This document shows, one piece after another, positions 1-7,516 of a DNA stretch of 64,000 nt (positions are counted from its first letter, which is position 1; each line of letters starts with the position of its first letter). The stretch is taken from contig NZ_AOPZ01000017.1 in the NCBI RefSeq assembly GCF_000414115.1, forward strand, positions 107,520-171,519. Direction: 5' to 3'. Below the pieces are notes generated by a model. The model had not been told where the DNA came from. It ran no database searches and saw nothing but the letters and a program-made list of their open reading frames with translations. This stretch comes from Streptomyces aurantiacus JA 4570. Its GTDB lineage: Bacteria; Actinomycetota; Actinomycetes; Streptomycetales; Streptomycetaceae. The position numbers and the translations under genes are program-made.

Positions 1-330
1 GGTCTCCTCGATGCCGCTGACCGTGGCGGTGGAAGCGGTGCGCAGACTGATCGCGATGGCCACGGCCTCGTCGTCGTCCAGGAGGAGCGGCGGCATGGCG
101 GTCCCGGCGACGAGGCGGTAGCCGCCGATGTTGCCCTGGCCGGCCTCGACGGGGTAGCCCAGCTCACGCAGGTGGTCGATGTCGCGGCGGATGGTGCGCG
201 GCGTGACGCCGAGCCGCTCGGCCAGCTCGACGCCCGTCCAGTCGCGCGAAGCCTGGAGCAGCGAAAGCAACTGCAGCAGACGGGCCGCCGGGTCTCGTAC
301 GCCGCGGGTCGCCACGGGATCTGCGCTCAT
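1..330 (-). CDS. WYL/YafY-type helix-turn-helix regulator, cut by the window edge
   Basis: Only the first 110 codons are present; the gene runs off the left edge. The ATG at 330 opens a DeoR-like winged helix: a segment reading VELAERLGVTPRTIRRDIDH (roughly residues 31-50) is the classic recognition helix, followed by the wing with GGYRL. After it comes MPPLLLDDDEAVAIAISL, the usual linker into the WYL sensor domain of YafY-like repressors. These proteins bind DNA through the N-terminus and sense a ligand or nucleic acid through the missing C-terminal part. The 145 bp between this start and the HutD-like stop hold a coding remnant. The gene's target cannot be read from what is here. Family call is secure; function is not. 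Confidence 0.85.
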   Translation of the reverse strand, partial: MSADPVATRGVRDPAARLLQLLSLLQASRDWTGVELAERLGVTPRTIRRDIDHLRELGYPVEAGQGNIGGYRLVAGTAMPPLLLDDDEAVAIAISLRTASTATVSGIEET

Positions 331-382
331 GCCGCTCACCCTCACGGATCAATAGGACGCCCGCTGACCTGTTGGACGCCTA

Positions 383-475
383 CCGTCGAAGGTCGTCAAG
401 TCCTTCGTCACCCAGGAGCAGGGCACCGTCGTCAACCCGAAGGCCATCGGCGGCGGCGGCCACACGATGTTCACG
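383..475 (+). pseudogene. unidentified coding remnant
   Basis: In the gap between the WYL regulator and the HutD-like gene one + frame has about 31 consecutive codons that all end in G or C, and it reads like protein (PSKVVKSFVTQEQGTVVNP, then KAIGGGGHTMFT). A stop lies in frame at 365-367, no start codon or ribosome binding site precedes it, and it runs straight into the antisense of the HutD-like gene. I read it as a leftover piece of a lost gene. The parent family was not recognised, and chance cannot be excluded in DNA of this GC content. Confidence 0.35.
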
Positions 476-1078
476 TCAGCGCGCCGCGGTGATCCTGATC
501 TCGGCCACTGCGCCTTCGCCCCCCAGAGTCAGCACCCCCGGGCCTTCGTGACGTACGCAGTCGAGACGGCCGAGGGCGGTCTCCTGCATGTCCGGTCCGC
601 CGACGGCGATCCCTTCGGTGACGGCCATGACGAGGAGCGTCTCACCCGCGGCGCACGCCGTCTCCGCCACCTCTGCGGCGGCGACGGCCACGATCCGCAC
701 CTGTGCCGTCGCCCGGCCCCTGCGCGTCATCACGTTCATGTCGCGTACCGCGCCCGCCTCAAGGCGGCAGTCCGTCGCCGCGTCGCCGGAGAAGGCGAAG
801 GGGCTCAACGGCCCGACCGGTTGCGGGGTCCCGTCCACGGTCAACACCATGCCGTCGCCCTCGACCAGCGTGATCACGCGGTCGATCCCGGGAAAGGAGG
901 AGAAGGGGCCTCCCGCGTCCACGTCCGCGACACTCACCCGCCAGTCGAAGCCGTCCGCGGACTCCGCCGGGGCCGGGGTCGCCCGCACGGTGCCCGACGC
1001 GACCTCCCGGGTCGTACCGCCGCCGTTGCGCCACGGCATGCTGCGGTATTCGCTCCAGCGCAGAACGTCTCCGCCCAT
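476..1078 (-). CDS. HutD/Ves family cupin-like protein
   Basis: A 200-residue protein of the HutD/Ves family, a double-stranded beta-helix (cupin-like) fold often linked to histidine utilisation or cold shock, whose biochemical role is unsettled. The family signature MPWRNGGGTTRE is at residues 14-25, and the segment FDWRVSVADV followed by GPFSSFPGIDR matches the conserved core. I chose the ATG at 1078 because a GGGAGG-like ribosome binding site lies just upstream and the family begins near LRWSEYR; longer in-frame starts at 1126 and 1252 add only arginine-rich sequence. The gene is divergent from the PIG-L deacetylase at 1279, leaving about 200 bp for both promoters. No hut genes are adjacent, so a role in histidine metabolism is not supported by context. 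Confidence 0.85.
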   Translation of the reverse strand: MGGDVLRWSEYRSMPWRNGGGTTREVASGTVRATPAPAESADGFDWRVSVADVDAGGPFSSFPGIDRVITLVEGDGMVLTVDGTPQPVGPLSPFAFSGDAATDCRLEAGAVRDMNVMTRRGRATAQVRIVAVAAAEVAETACAAGETLLVMAVTEGIAVGGPDMQETALGRLDCVRHEGPGVLTLGGEGAVAEIRITAAR

Positions 1079-1278
1079 CCGACGCCGCCTCCCTCTTCCG
1101 CCGTCCGGCCGACCGCCCAGGCGCATGATCACCAAGTCCGGGGCCAGCCTACGCGGGAGAAGCGCGGGGCAGTGAGCCGGGAACACCCGGCCCGGTCGGC
1201 ACAGTTGCATCGATCGAGGGAGCGCGGTACGCCCGCCGCGCACTCGTACCAAGACGTATCTCCGCAGGAGGACCTTTC

Positions 1279-2112
1279 ATGACCGACCGGCCCTTGACGC
1301 TCATGGCAGTACACGCCCACCCCGACGACGAGGCCACCGGAACCGGAGGGATCCTCGCGCAGTACGCGGCGGAGGGCATCCGCACCGTACTCGTGACGTG
1401 TACCGACGGCGGTTGCGGTGACGGACCGGGGGGCGCCAAACCAGGCGATCCCGGGCACGATCCGGCGGCCGTCGCCTCGATGCGCCGTCAAGAACTCAAT
1501 GAGAGCTGCGACGTCCTGAAGATCAGCGATCTGGAGCTGCTGGACTATGCCGACTCCGGCATGATGGGCTGGCCGAGCAACGACGCCCCCGGGTCCTTCT
1601 GGCAGGCCCCCGTGGAGGAGGGCGCCGCCCGCCTCGCGGAACTCATGCGGCACTACCGGCCTGACGTGGTCGTCACCTACGACGAGAACGGCTTCTACGG
1701 CCACCCCGACCACATCCAGGCCCACCGCATCACGATGGCGGCGCTGGAGCTGACCGAACTGACACCCAAGGTGTACTGGACGACGATGCCCCGCTCGGGC
1801 ATGCAGCGGTTCGGCGAGATCATGCGCGAGTTGCATCCGGACATGCCGGAGCCGGATCCTGCCGAGGCCGCCGCGATGGCCGAGATCGGCCTCCCCGACG
1901 ACGAGATCACCACGTGGGTGGACACCACGGCGTTCAGCAGCCAGAAGTTCGACGCCCTGGCCGCGCACGCCAGCCAGGGCGAGAACATCTTCTTCCTCAA
2001 GATGGGCAAGCAGAGGTTCGGCGAGTTGATGGGCGTGGAGACCTTCGTACGTGTCAAGGACGCCACCGGGGCAGCCGTTCCCGAGAACGACCTCTTCGCC
2101 GGGCTGCGCTGA
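1279..2112 (+). CDS. PIG-L/LmbE family deacetylase
   Basis: A 277-residue zinc-dependent N-deacetylase of the PIG-L/LmbE superfamily, the family of the mycothiol enzymes MshB and Mca. The metal-binding motif AHPDDE is at residues 13-18 and the second motif GHPDH at 141-145, both intact. The start is supported by an AGGAGG at about 1267 spaced 7 bases from the ATG. Length is close to MshB and Mca (about 290), so a role in mycothiol synthesis or in cleaving mycothiol conjugates is possible, but many streptomycete paralogues act on other amidated sugars. It is a single transcription unit, divergent from the HutD-like gene and convergent with the acetyltransferase. Confidence 0.88.
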   Translation: MTDRPLTLMAVHAHPDDEATGTGGILAQYAAEGIRTVLVTCTDGGCGDGPGGAKPGDPGHDPAAVASMRRQELNESCDVLKISDLELLDYADSGMMGWPSNDAPGSFWQAPVEEGAARLAELMRHYRPDVVVTYDENGFYGHPDHIQAHRITMAALELTELTPKVYWTTMPRSGMQRFGEIMRELHPDMPEPDPAEAAAMAEIGLPDDEITTWVDTTAFSSQKFDALAAHASQGENIFFLKMGKQRFGELMGVETFVRVKDATGAAVPENDLFAGLR

Positions 2113-2168
2113 TCTCCGGGCGCCGCCTCCGATCCACACCGGCCGGCCGCAGCAGGTCCCGGGACCGG

Positions 2169-2972
2169 CTATAGCCCCTTCACGTTGTAGAAGTGGATGG
2201 GTGTGTTCGGCGTGAAGCCGATACGCGGGTATACGGGAGCCCCGGCGGCGGTCGCGTGCAACGTGGCGCGGGTCAGCCCGGTGGCCCGGGCGCCCTCGTA
2301 CAGCGCCTTGCGCGTGACCGCCTCGCCGTAGCCCCTGCGCTGCCACCGCGGGTCGGTGGCGACGAAGGCGACGAAGAGGCGGCCCTGCGCCTCGACCGTC
2401 GCGGCGCACGCCACCGGAACGTCGCCCCGCATGCCCAGGTAGGCGTACATCTCGCTCTTCCAGTGCGCGGATCCGACCAGGCCGGCGCGGCCGTCCTCCA
2501 CGGGGAACCCGTAGGCGCGTGACTGGAGGTCCGCGTAGGCCCGCAAGTGCTCGTCCGTGCGCACCCGTACGAACGTCAGGTCGGGGTGGACCGGCTCGGG
2601 AATGGGCAGCAGGTCTCCGGCCATGCCCCTGCCGGGGAAGGCGTACTGGAGGCCGGCCTGCTCGGCCGCCGTGGGCAGCGCGGTGCGCGCCTCGTCGTCG
2701 AGGAGGTCCTCGAAGAGCCACAGGAAGCCCGGGTGCTCCTTCGCACGCATGATGTCCGCTGCCTGGCTCAGACGTTGCGTGAGGAGAGCGGCTCCTGCTC
2801 CTTGGTCGGTCAGGGTGACGCAGTTCCAGAACGAGAATCGGCTGTCGGCCCAGCGGACGGCGATGCCGGGCAGGTCGCGTACATCCGCGTCCACGTCGCG
2901 GTCGAGCACCATGGCGCGCCAGGCCACGGTGAGCTGCTCCAGCGATTCGATGGACTCCGTGAGGCCAGTCAC
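2169..2972 (-). CDS. GNAT family N-acetyltransferase
   Basis: A 267-residue protein with a C-terminal GNAT domain. The acetyl-CoA binding segment DPRWQRRGYGEAVTRKALYEG, around residue 215, fits the Q/R-x-x-G-x-G/A pattern of motif A, and the final YPRIGFTPNTPIHFY is the typical GNAT ending. The N-terminal half is a degenerate repeat of the fold, as in two-domain GNAT proteins. The start is a GTG at 2972 behind a GGGAG. It converges with the PIG-L gene (56 bp apart) and lies in the same direction as the upstream permease, separated by a 9-bp tandem repeat. Substrate unknown. Confidence 0.8.
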   Translation of the reverse strand: MTGLTESIESLEQLTVAWRAMVLDRDVDADVRDLPGIAVRWADSRFSFWNCVTLTDQGAGAALLTQRLSQAADIMRAKEHPGFLWLFEDLLDDEARTALPTAAEQAGLQYAFPGRGMAGDLLPIPEPVHPDLTFVRVRTDEHLRAYADLQSRAYGFPVEDGRAGLVGSAHWKSEMYAYLGMRGDVPVACAATVEAQGRLFVAFVATDPRWQRRGYGEAVTRKALYEGARATGLTRATLHATAAGAPVYPRIGFTPNTPIHFYNVKGL

Positions 2973-2988
2973 CGTACTCCCATGGGTC

Positions 2989-3078
2989 GTTGAGGGTGTT
3001 GAGGGCGTTCAGGGCGTTGCGGGTGCTGCGGGTGCTGCGGGTGCTGCGGGTGCTGCGGGTGCTGCGGGTGCTGCGGTG
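2989..3078. repeat. 9-bp tandem repeat (GCTGCGGGT)
   Basis: About ten units of a 9-bp motif run without interruption. The right-hand five to six units (3025-3069) are identical copies of GCTGCGGGT, and the left-hand units are degenerate (TTGAGGGTG, TTGAGGGCG, TTCAGGGCG). It fills the gap between the permease stop (3088) and the acetyltransferase start (2972). On the minus strand one frame reads (His-Pro-Gln)n but has no start. Such arrays change copy number easily and could alter the spacing between the two genes. Confidence 0.95.
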
Positions 3079-3087
3079 TCGCTGCCA

Positions 3088-4614
3088 CTAGATGATGCCC
3101 TCGAACTGTTTGTCCTCGGTCGGGGAACTGGAGCGGGGCACGTGGTAGGAGTCGCGTCCGAAGCGCCGCCACAGGGCGGCGATGAGGAAGGCCACCACTA
3201 CGGCGACGGGGGTGTAGTTGAAGGTATTGGCGGTGATCGGGCTGCTCTGCGGCAGCAGGAACAGCACCGTGACCGCACCCGCCCACACCACCGCCACCCA
3301 GCCGATCGGCCGGCTCCAGCGGCCCAGGTTCCAGGGCCCCGGGGTGAATCGGTCGCGGTGGAGCAGTCGCAGCAGCACCGGGATGGCGTAGGCCGAGGTG
3401 AAGCCCACGGCCGAGATGGCGGTCACCGCCGAGAACGCCGTGTTGGAGTACAAGGACGGCAGCGCGAGCAGGAAGGCCACGGCGACCGCGAGCCAGACCG
3501 CGTTGGCGGGGATGGCGGTGCGGGGGCTGACCTTCTTCCAGAGCCCCGATCCGGGCAGGGCACCGTCCCGGGCGAAGGCGTAGATCATCCGGCTGGCGCT
3601 GGCGGTCACGGTGTAGCCGCACAGGAACTGGGCCACGATGATCACCAGGAGCAGGGCCTTTGCCGCCGCCTCGCCCAGCGCGTCCAGAAGGATCTGTGCC
3701 ACTGGTACGCCGGTCGGCCCTGACAGCGTCGTGGCGTAGTCCTGGATGGCGAACAGCAGGGTGAGCAGCAGGATGCCGCCGGCGATCCAGGACACCGCCA
3801 CCGAGCGGAAGATCCCGCGGGCCGCGGCGACGGAGGCGTGGTGCGTCTCCTCGCTCAAGTGGGCCGAGGTGTCGTACCCGGCCAGGGCGAAGACCGGCAG
3901 CAGCATGCCCAGCAGGATCACGTAGACCGGGACGCCCCAGCCCGTGTTGTTGGTGAACTCGCCGAGGACGAAGCCGGCCGACTGGTGGTCGGAGGGCACG
4001 AACGCCAGGGCGCCGATGATGACGACGGCTCCTGCCAGGTGCCACCACGCGCTCACGGTCGTCAGGATGTTCATGAGCCGGGTGCCGAAGAGGTTCAGGA
4101 TCGCGTGCAGCGCGAGGATGATCCCGTACAGGAGCAGCAGGGATTCCGGGGTCGGCGTGTGCCCGAACTGCAGGTTCATCCACGCGGCGGTGAACGTCGC
4201 GATGCCGTAGTCCTGGGCGGCGATTCCGCCGAGCAGGCCCAGGAGGTTGAGCCAGCCGGTGTACCAGCTCCACCGCTCACCTCCGAGCTGGCGGGCCATG
4301 TAGTACAGGCCGCCGCTGGTGGGGTAGCGGGAGGTGATCTCCGCCAGGGCCGCGGCCAGGCACAGCACCAGCGGCCCGACGGCGAGCCATCCCCACACGA
4401 TGACCGAGGGGCCTCCCGAGTTCAGGCCGAAGCCGAACAGCAGCAAGGTCCCCGACATGATCGATATGACCGACAGGGAGGCGGAGAAATTACCGAAAGC
4501 CCCCATCCTGCGGTGCAGTTGCTGGGTGTAGCCCAGCGATTGGAGGATGCGCGCGTCCTCCCCGTCGTCGGTGACCGGGTTCGGCTGCTGGCGCCGTGCT
4601 CTTACCGAAGTCAT
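3088..4614 (-). CDS. APC family amino acid permease
   Basis: A 508-residue integral membrane protein of the amino acid-polyamine-organocation superfamily. The sequence alternates about twelve hydrophobic segments with short loops. The first transmembrane region FSASLSVISIMSGTLLLFGFG and the following GGPSVIVWGW and EITSRYPTSGGLYYMARQLG match the conserved helices 1-3 of the GABA permease/choline transporter-like (Hnm1, GabP) group. Likely role: proton-coupled uptake of an amino acid or amine. The start ATG at 4614 precedes MTSVRARRQ. It is transcribed leftward toward the acetyltransferase with a repeat between them. Substrate cannot be assigned from the sequence. Confidence 0.88.
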   Translation of the reverse strand: MTSVRARRQQPNPVTDDGEDARILQSLGYTQQLHRRMGAFGNFSASLSVISIMSGTLLLFGFGLNSGGPSVIVWGWLAVGPLVLCLAAALAEITSRYPTSGGLYYMARQLGGERWSWYTGWLNLLGLLGGIAAQDYGIATFTAAWMNLQFGHTPTPESLLLLYGIILALHAILNLFGTRLMNILTTVSAWWHLAGAVVIIGALAFVPSDHQSAGFVLGEFTNNTGWGVPVYVILLGMLLPVFALAGYDTSAHLSEETHHASVAAARGIFRSVAVSWIAGGILLLTLLFAIQDYATTLSGPTGVPVAQILLDALGEAAAKALLLVIIVAQFLCGYTVTASASRMIYAFARDGALPGSGLWKKVSPRTAIPANAVWLAVAVAFLLALPSLYSNTAFSAVTAISAVGFTSAYAIPVLLRLLHRDRFTPGPWNLGRWSRPIGWVAVVWAGAVTVLFLLPQSSPITANTFNYTPVAVVVAFLIAALWRRFGRDSYHVPRSSSPTEDKQFEGII

Positions 4615-4717
4615 TGGTTCTCCGCACAGGAAAGCTGAAAGTAAGGGGGGCGGGCGGGGTGGCCGTCGGGCCGCCGGCGGGGCGGGGCGGCGCCGGACCG
4701 TGGGGCCGGGCCGGCGG

Positions 4718-5734
4718 TCACGGGTGTTTTCCCGTATGCCGCGGGTGGGATCTCAGGCAGGCGACGCGGTCCTCTTCGAATGCCTTCCGCCACTGGTCCT
4801 CCGGGTGCCGGGCGTCGTACTGCCACGGGGCGGGAGTGGCGAAGTCGCCGATGGCGTCGAAGACTTCAGTCGCCCATTGCGGGAAGCCGCCCCTCGCCAG
4901 GGCGTATGCGAGGTAGTTCAGATCCAGCTGGGAACTGGTGGCCGGGTCGCACTTCCGGAACCAGCCCTCGAATGCCTGCGTGACGGCCCGGGTGCTGTCC
5001 TCCCTGGTCCACAGCAGGTTCAGCATGACCTCGACTCCTCTGTCCCGCCGCTCCCGGTGCTCCTGCACGCGGGCGTAGAGAGGCAGCAGAAGCAGGGGCG
5101 AGTCGGGCGGCGCGAAAGAGACCGTCCAGCGGGCGAAATCCGTCGCGACCGCCTGGCGGCCCGCCGGACCCGGATGGGCCTGGAGCGCCTGGGACATGCG
5201 GTGCCATGCCTCGCGGTTGAACGGATCTCGGCGGTGCGCCTCCCCAAGGAGGCCCCATGGCCCGTAAGGCAGCAGATACTCGTGGGGTGGCGGAGCCACG
5301 TGATGCTCCGCATAGCGTCCTGTTGTGTCCGTTTCGGCCAGGGCCAGGCGGCAGATCCAGGGCACCGAGTCGTCGGGGTTCCCCTCGCTCGCCCTGTGAC
5401 ACGCGTCCCGGGCCCGGGCCACCAGTCTCTCCAGGTCCTGTTTCTTCCGGGAGTCACGCGCCCAGTGCCTTCGGTGGGCCTGCAGCACCCGTTCGGTGGC
5501 GACTCTGGCGTACATCACCCGGGCAGCGAGGCTCCCCGGTTCCTCTTCGAGCCACAACTCCACGACGTTGGCCTGAGCTGCGACAATCCCGAGGACCTGA
5601 GTACGGGACGTCCACTGCTGCCAGGTGCCCGTGCGGGCAAGGACCTGCCGCATCTCCATCCAGTAACCCGCCTGAATGCCCTGCACCGCCGCATACAGGT
5701 CCGTGTCACGGCCGGCCGGGTTCGAACTCGCCAT
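4718..5734 (-). CDS. hypothetical helical (TPR-like) protein
   Basis: A 338-residue protein of unknown function. It is mostly alpha-helical, with repeated Trp, Arg and Glu-rich helices (for example WTSRTQVLGIVAAQANVVEL and HRRDPFNREAWHRMSQALQ) that suggest a TPR-like solenoid. There is no signal peptide or transmembrane segment. I place the start at the ATG at 5734 (MASSNPAGRD) because GAGAGGGG precedes it; the open frame extends back to 5884 but that extension is not protein-like. It lies 103 bp upstream of the permease on the same strand, perhaps with its own promoter. It resembles the unannotated helical proteins common in Streptomyces; no role is proposed. Confidence 0.7.
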   Translation of the reverse strand: MASSNPAGRDTDLYAAVQGIQAGYWMEMRQVLARTGTWQQWTSRTQVLGIVAAQANVVELWLEEEPGSLAARVMYARVATERVLQAHRRHWARDSRKKQDLERLVARARDACHRASEGNPDDSVPWICRLALAETDTTGRYAEHHVAPPPHEYLLPYGPWGLLGEAHRRDPFNREAWHRMSQALQAHPGPAGRQAVATDFARWTVSFAPPDSPLLLLPLYARVQEHRERRDRGVEVMLNLLWTREDSTRAVTQAFEGWFRKCDPATSSQLDLNYLAYALARGGFPQWATEVFDAIGDFATPAPWQYDARHPEDQWRKAFEEDRVACLRSHPRHTGKHP

Positions 5735-6314
5735 CAGTGCCCCTCTCGGCCGGAGGGTGACCTGTTGGGCCTGCCGGGAGCGCTGCGGCTCGCCGGGTGA
5801 TGTGAGCACGACACCGAATGGTGTGCACTGGCGGCCATAGGCGGGAGGACTCTCGGGGCAGTCGGGACGGGCTGACACAGGCATGCGAAGGACAGCGGTG
5901 CGGGCCGACGAGCAGAGCGGAGACGGCCGTTGACGCGTGACCCGGCCGGTAGTTTTCGCTCTCTTGGCCGGTGGCGAGTGCCTGACAGGTACTTAAGTGC
6001 CTGGAGGGGCGCATGACCAGAGAATCACAAGATTGTTCGGTTGCTCAGACGCGGGTTTCAGCCATGCGTCAGGAGAGCGTCGCCATCCGTGACCGGGCCC
6101 GTCGGCCGCAGCACTCAAGAGGCTAGTTGCCTGCGTGACAGGCATGTTGAGGTATGCCGATGGCACGCGGGTGCCGTGAGGGGCACCGCGTTCAGGCGCG
6201 CATAAGGTCCCGGCGGCGGCCTTCCAGACGCAAAATCATTCGGCCAGTTCGGTGCGGTGGTCACTGACTGTGAGCGGATGTCGTCGTGGGCGTAAGTGCG
6301 CGCCCGGGACGCCG
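5735..6314. other. long intergenic region with several dyads and a possible 37-codon ORF
   Basis: These 580 bp separate the hypothetical protein from the end of the mat-like operon. They hold a near-perfect dyad centred on CTTAAG at 5986-6003, a GCCTG-CAGGC hairpin at 6129-6143, and a GGTGCC-GGCACC hairpin at 6170-6187 that may end transcription. A GGAGGGG at 6003-6009 is followed by an ATG at 6013 opening 37 codons to a TAG at 6124-6126. Its third positions are unusually A/T-rich for this genome, so coding is doubtful. No longer gene is visible on either strand. Confidence 0.5.
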
Positions 6315-7514
6315 CTACCGGGTTCTCTTCCCCGTCTCCGTCACCGGCCGGTCGTGCCGCAGGTCGGCGAAGAGCCGGGCCGACCTCTCGGCGTCCCACT
6401 TCAGTACGTTGCCCTTGGGCGTGGGGACGCCGAAGCCGGAGACGGGCACGCTGATCTGCTTGCCGCGGCCGCCCGCGACGCTCTGTACGGCGCGGAACAT
6501 ACCGGCGAGGTCCCGCAGGCTCATGTCCTTGTCGACGATGAGGGTGTCGAGCCCGGCCTGTACGGCCGGAGCGATCTCCAGCGGGTCGAAGAGGGTGTCG
6601 GGCCGGGCGGCCTGGCGGGCGAGGGTCGACAGGAACTTCTGCTGGTTCCTGGAGCGGCCCAGATCGCCTTCCCTCTCCTGGTGCCGCTGACGGACGAAAG
6701 CGAGCGCCTGCTTGCCGTTCAGGCTCTGGCAGCCCTTGCGCAGGTCGGCGCCCGACTTCTTGTCCTTGATGTCCCGGTCCAGGCACATCCGTACGCCGCC
6801 GATGGCGTCGACGATGTTCACGAAACCGGCGAAGCCGATCTCCGCGTAGTGGTCGACGCGCAGCCCCGTGTTCTGCTCGACGGTGTGGACGAGGAGTTCG
6901 GGGCCGCCGTAGGAGAACGCGGCGTTGAGCTTGTCCCCCTCGGGGCGCTTCGTCTTGCCCGTCGAGGTGTCGAGGCGGCCGGGCACGGTGACCCAGGAGT
7001 CGCGCGGCAGGCTGACCATGGTGGTGCCGTGGGCCCCGGTGTGCAGCAGCATCATCGAGTCGGTGCGCCGCCCGCCGCCCCCGCCGGCGCGCAGGTCCTT
7101 CACGTCGTCCTCGGAGAGCCCGTCACGGCTGTCCGAGCCCACGACGAGGTAGTTGGTGCCCTCGCCGGGCGGCGGACGGTCGCCGTACGCGCCGAGGTCG
7201 ACGTCACGTCGGAGCCGGGTCTCGGCCCAGCCGTACGTGCCGCCCACCGCGACGGCCACGACGGCCAGCAGGACGAGTACCGCCCGCCGCAGTCTCCTGC
7301 GCTTCTTCGGCCGTCGCGCGTGGGCGCGCCGGGGCCCGTAGCGGGAGCTGGGGCGTTCGGCGAACCGCTCACGCGCGGCGGAGCCTTCTTCCGGAGCCGC
7401 GTACGCGTCCGGCTCCTGGCGCACGCCCACGGGACTGCTCCCGGCCTCGCCGTCCCAGCCGTGCTCCCCCGCGGGTGTGGCGCGTCCGGCCCGCTGGTCG
7501 AGCGGGTCTGCCAT
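6315..7514 (-). CDS. LytR-CpsA-Psr (LCP) family phosphotransferase
   Basis: A 399-residue type II membrane protein. A basic cytoplasmic N-terminus (RRPKKRRRLRR) is followed by one transmembrane helix (AVLVLLAVVAVAVGG) and an extracellular LCP domain with the expected motifs: NYLVVGSDSRDG, RTDSMMLLH, SLPRDSWV, and LGRSRNQQKFL. LCP enzymes move polymers from a lipid carrier to peptidoglycan. The ATG at 7514 lies 2 bp after the matB stop, so it is the third gene of the operon. The context suggests it anchors the MatB polymer, or another wall glycopolymer, to the cell wall. The open frame continues far upstream in this frame, but only as a shadow of matB. Confidence 0.9.
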   Translation of the reverse strand: MADPLDQRAGRATPAGEHGWDGEAGSSPVGVRQEPDAYAAPEEGSAARERFAERPSSRYGPRRAHARRPKKRRRLRRAVLVLLAVVAVAVGGTYGWAETRLRRDVDLGAYGDRPPPGEGTNYLVVGSDSRDGLSEDDVKDLRAGGGGGRRTDSMMLLHTGAHGTTMVSLPRDSWVTVPGRLDTSTGKTKRPEGDKLNAAFSYGGPELLVHTVEQNTGLRVDHYAEIGFAGFVNIVDAIGGVRMCLDRDIKDKKSGADLRKGCQSLNGKQALAFVRQRHQEREGDLGRSRNQQKFLSTLARQAARPDTLFDPLEIAPAVQAGLDTLIVDKDMSLRDLAGMFRAVQSVAGGRGKQISVPVSGFGVPTPKGNVLKWDAERSARLFADLRHDRPVTETGKRTR

Positions 7515-7516
7515 GG

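Noticed and set aside
2989..3078. CRISPR-like array
   Set aside because: Units are 9 bp with no spacers; it is a simple tandem repeat.
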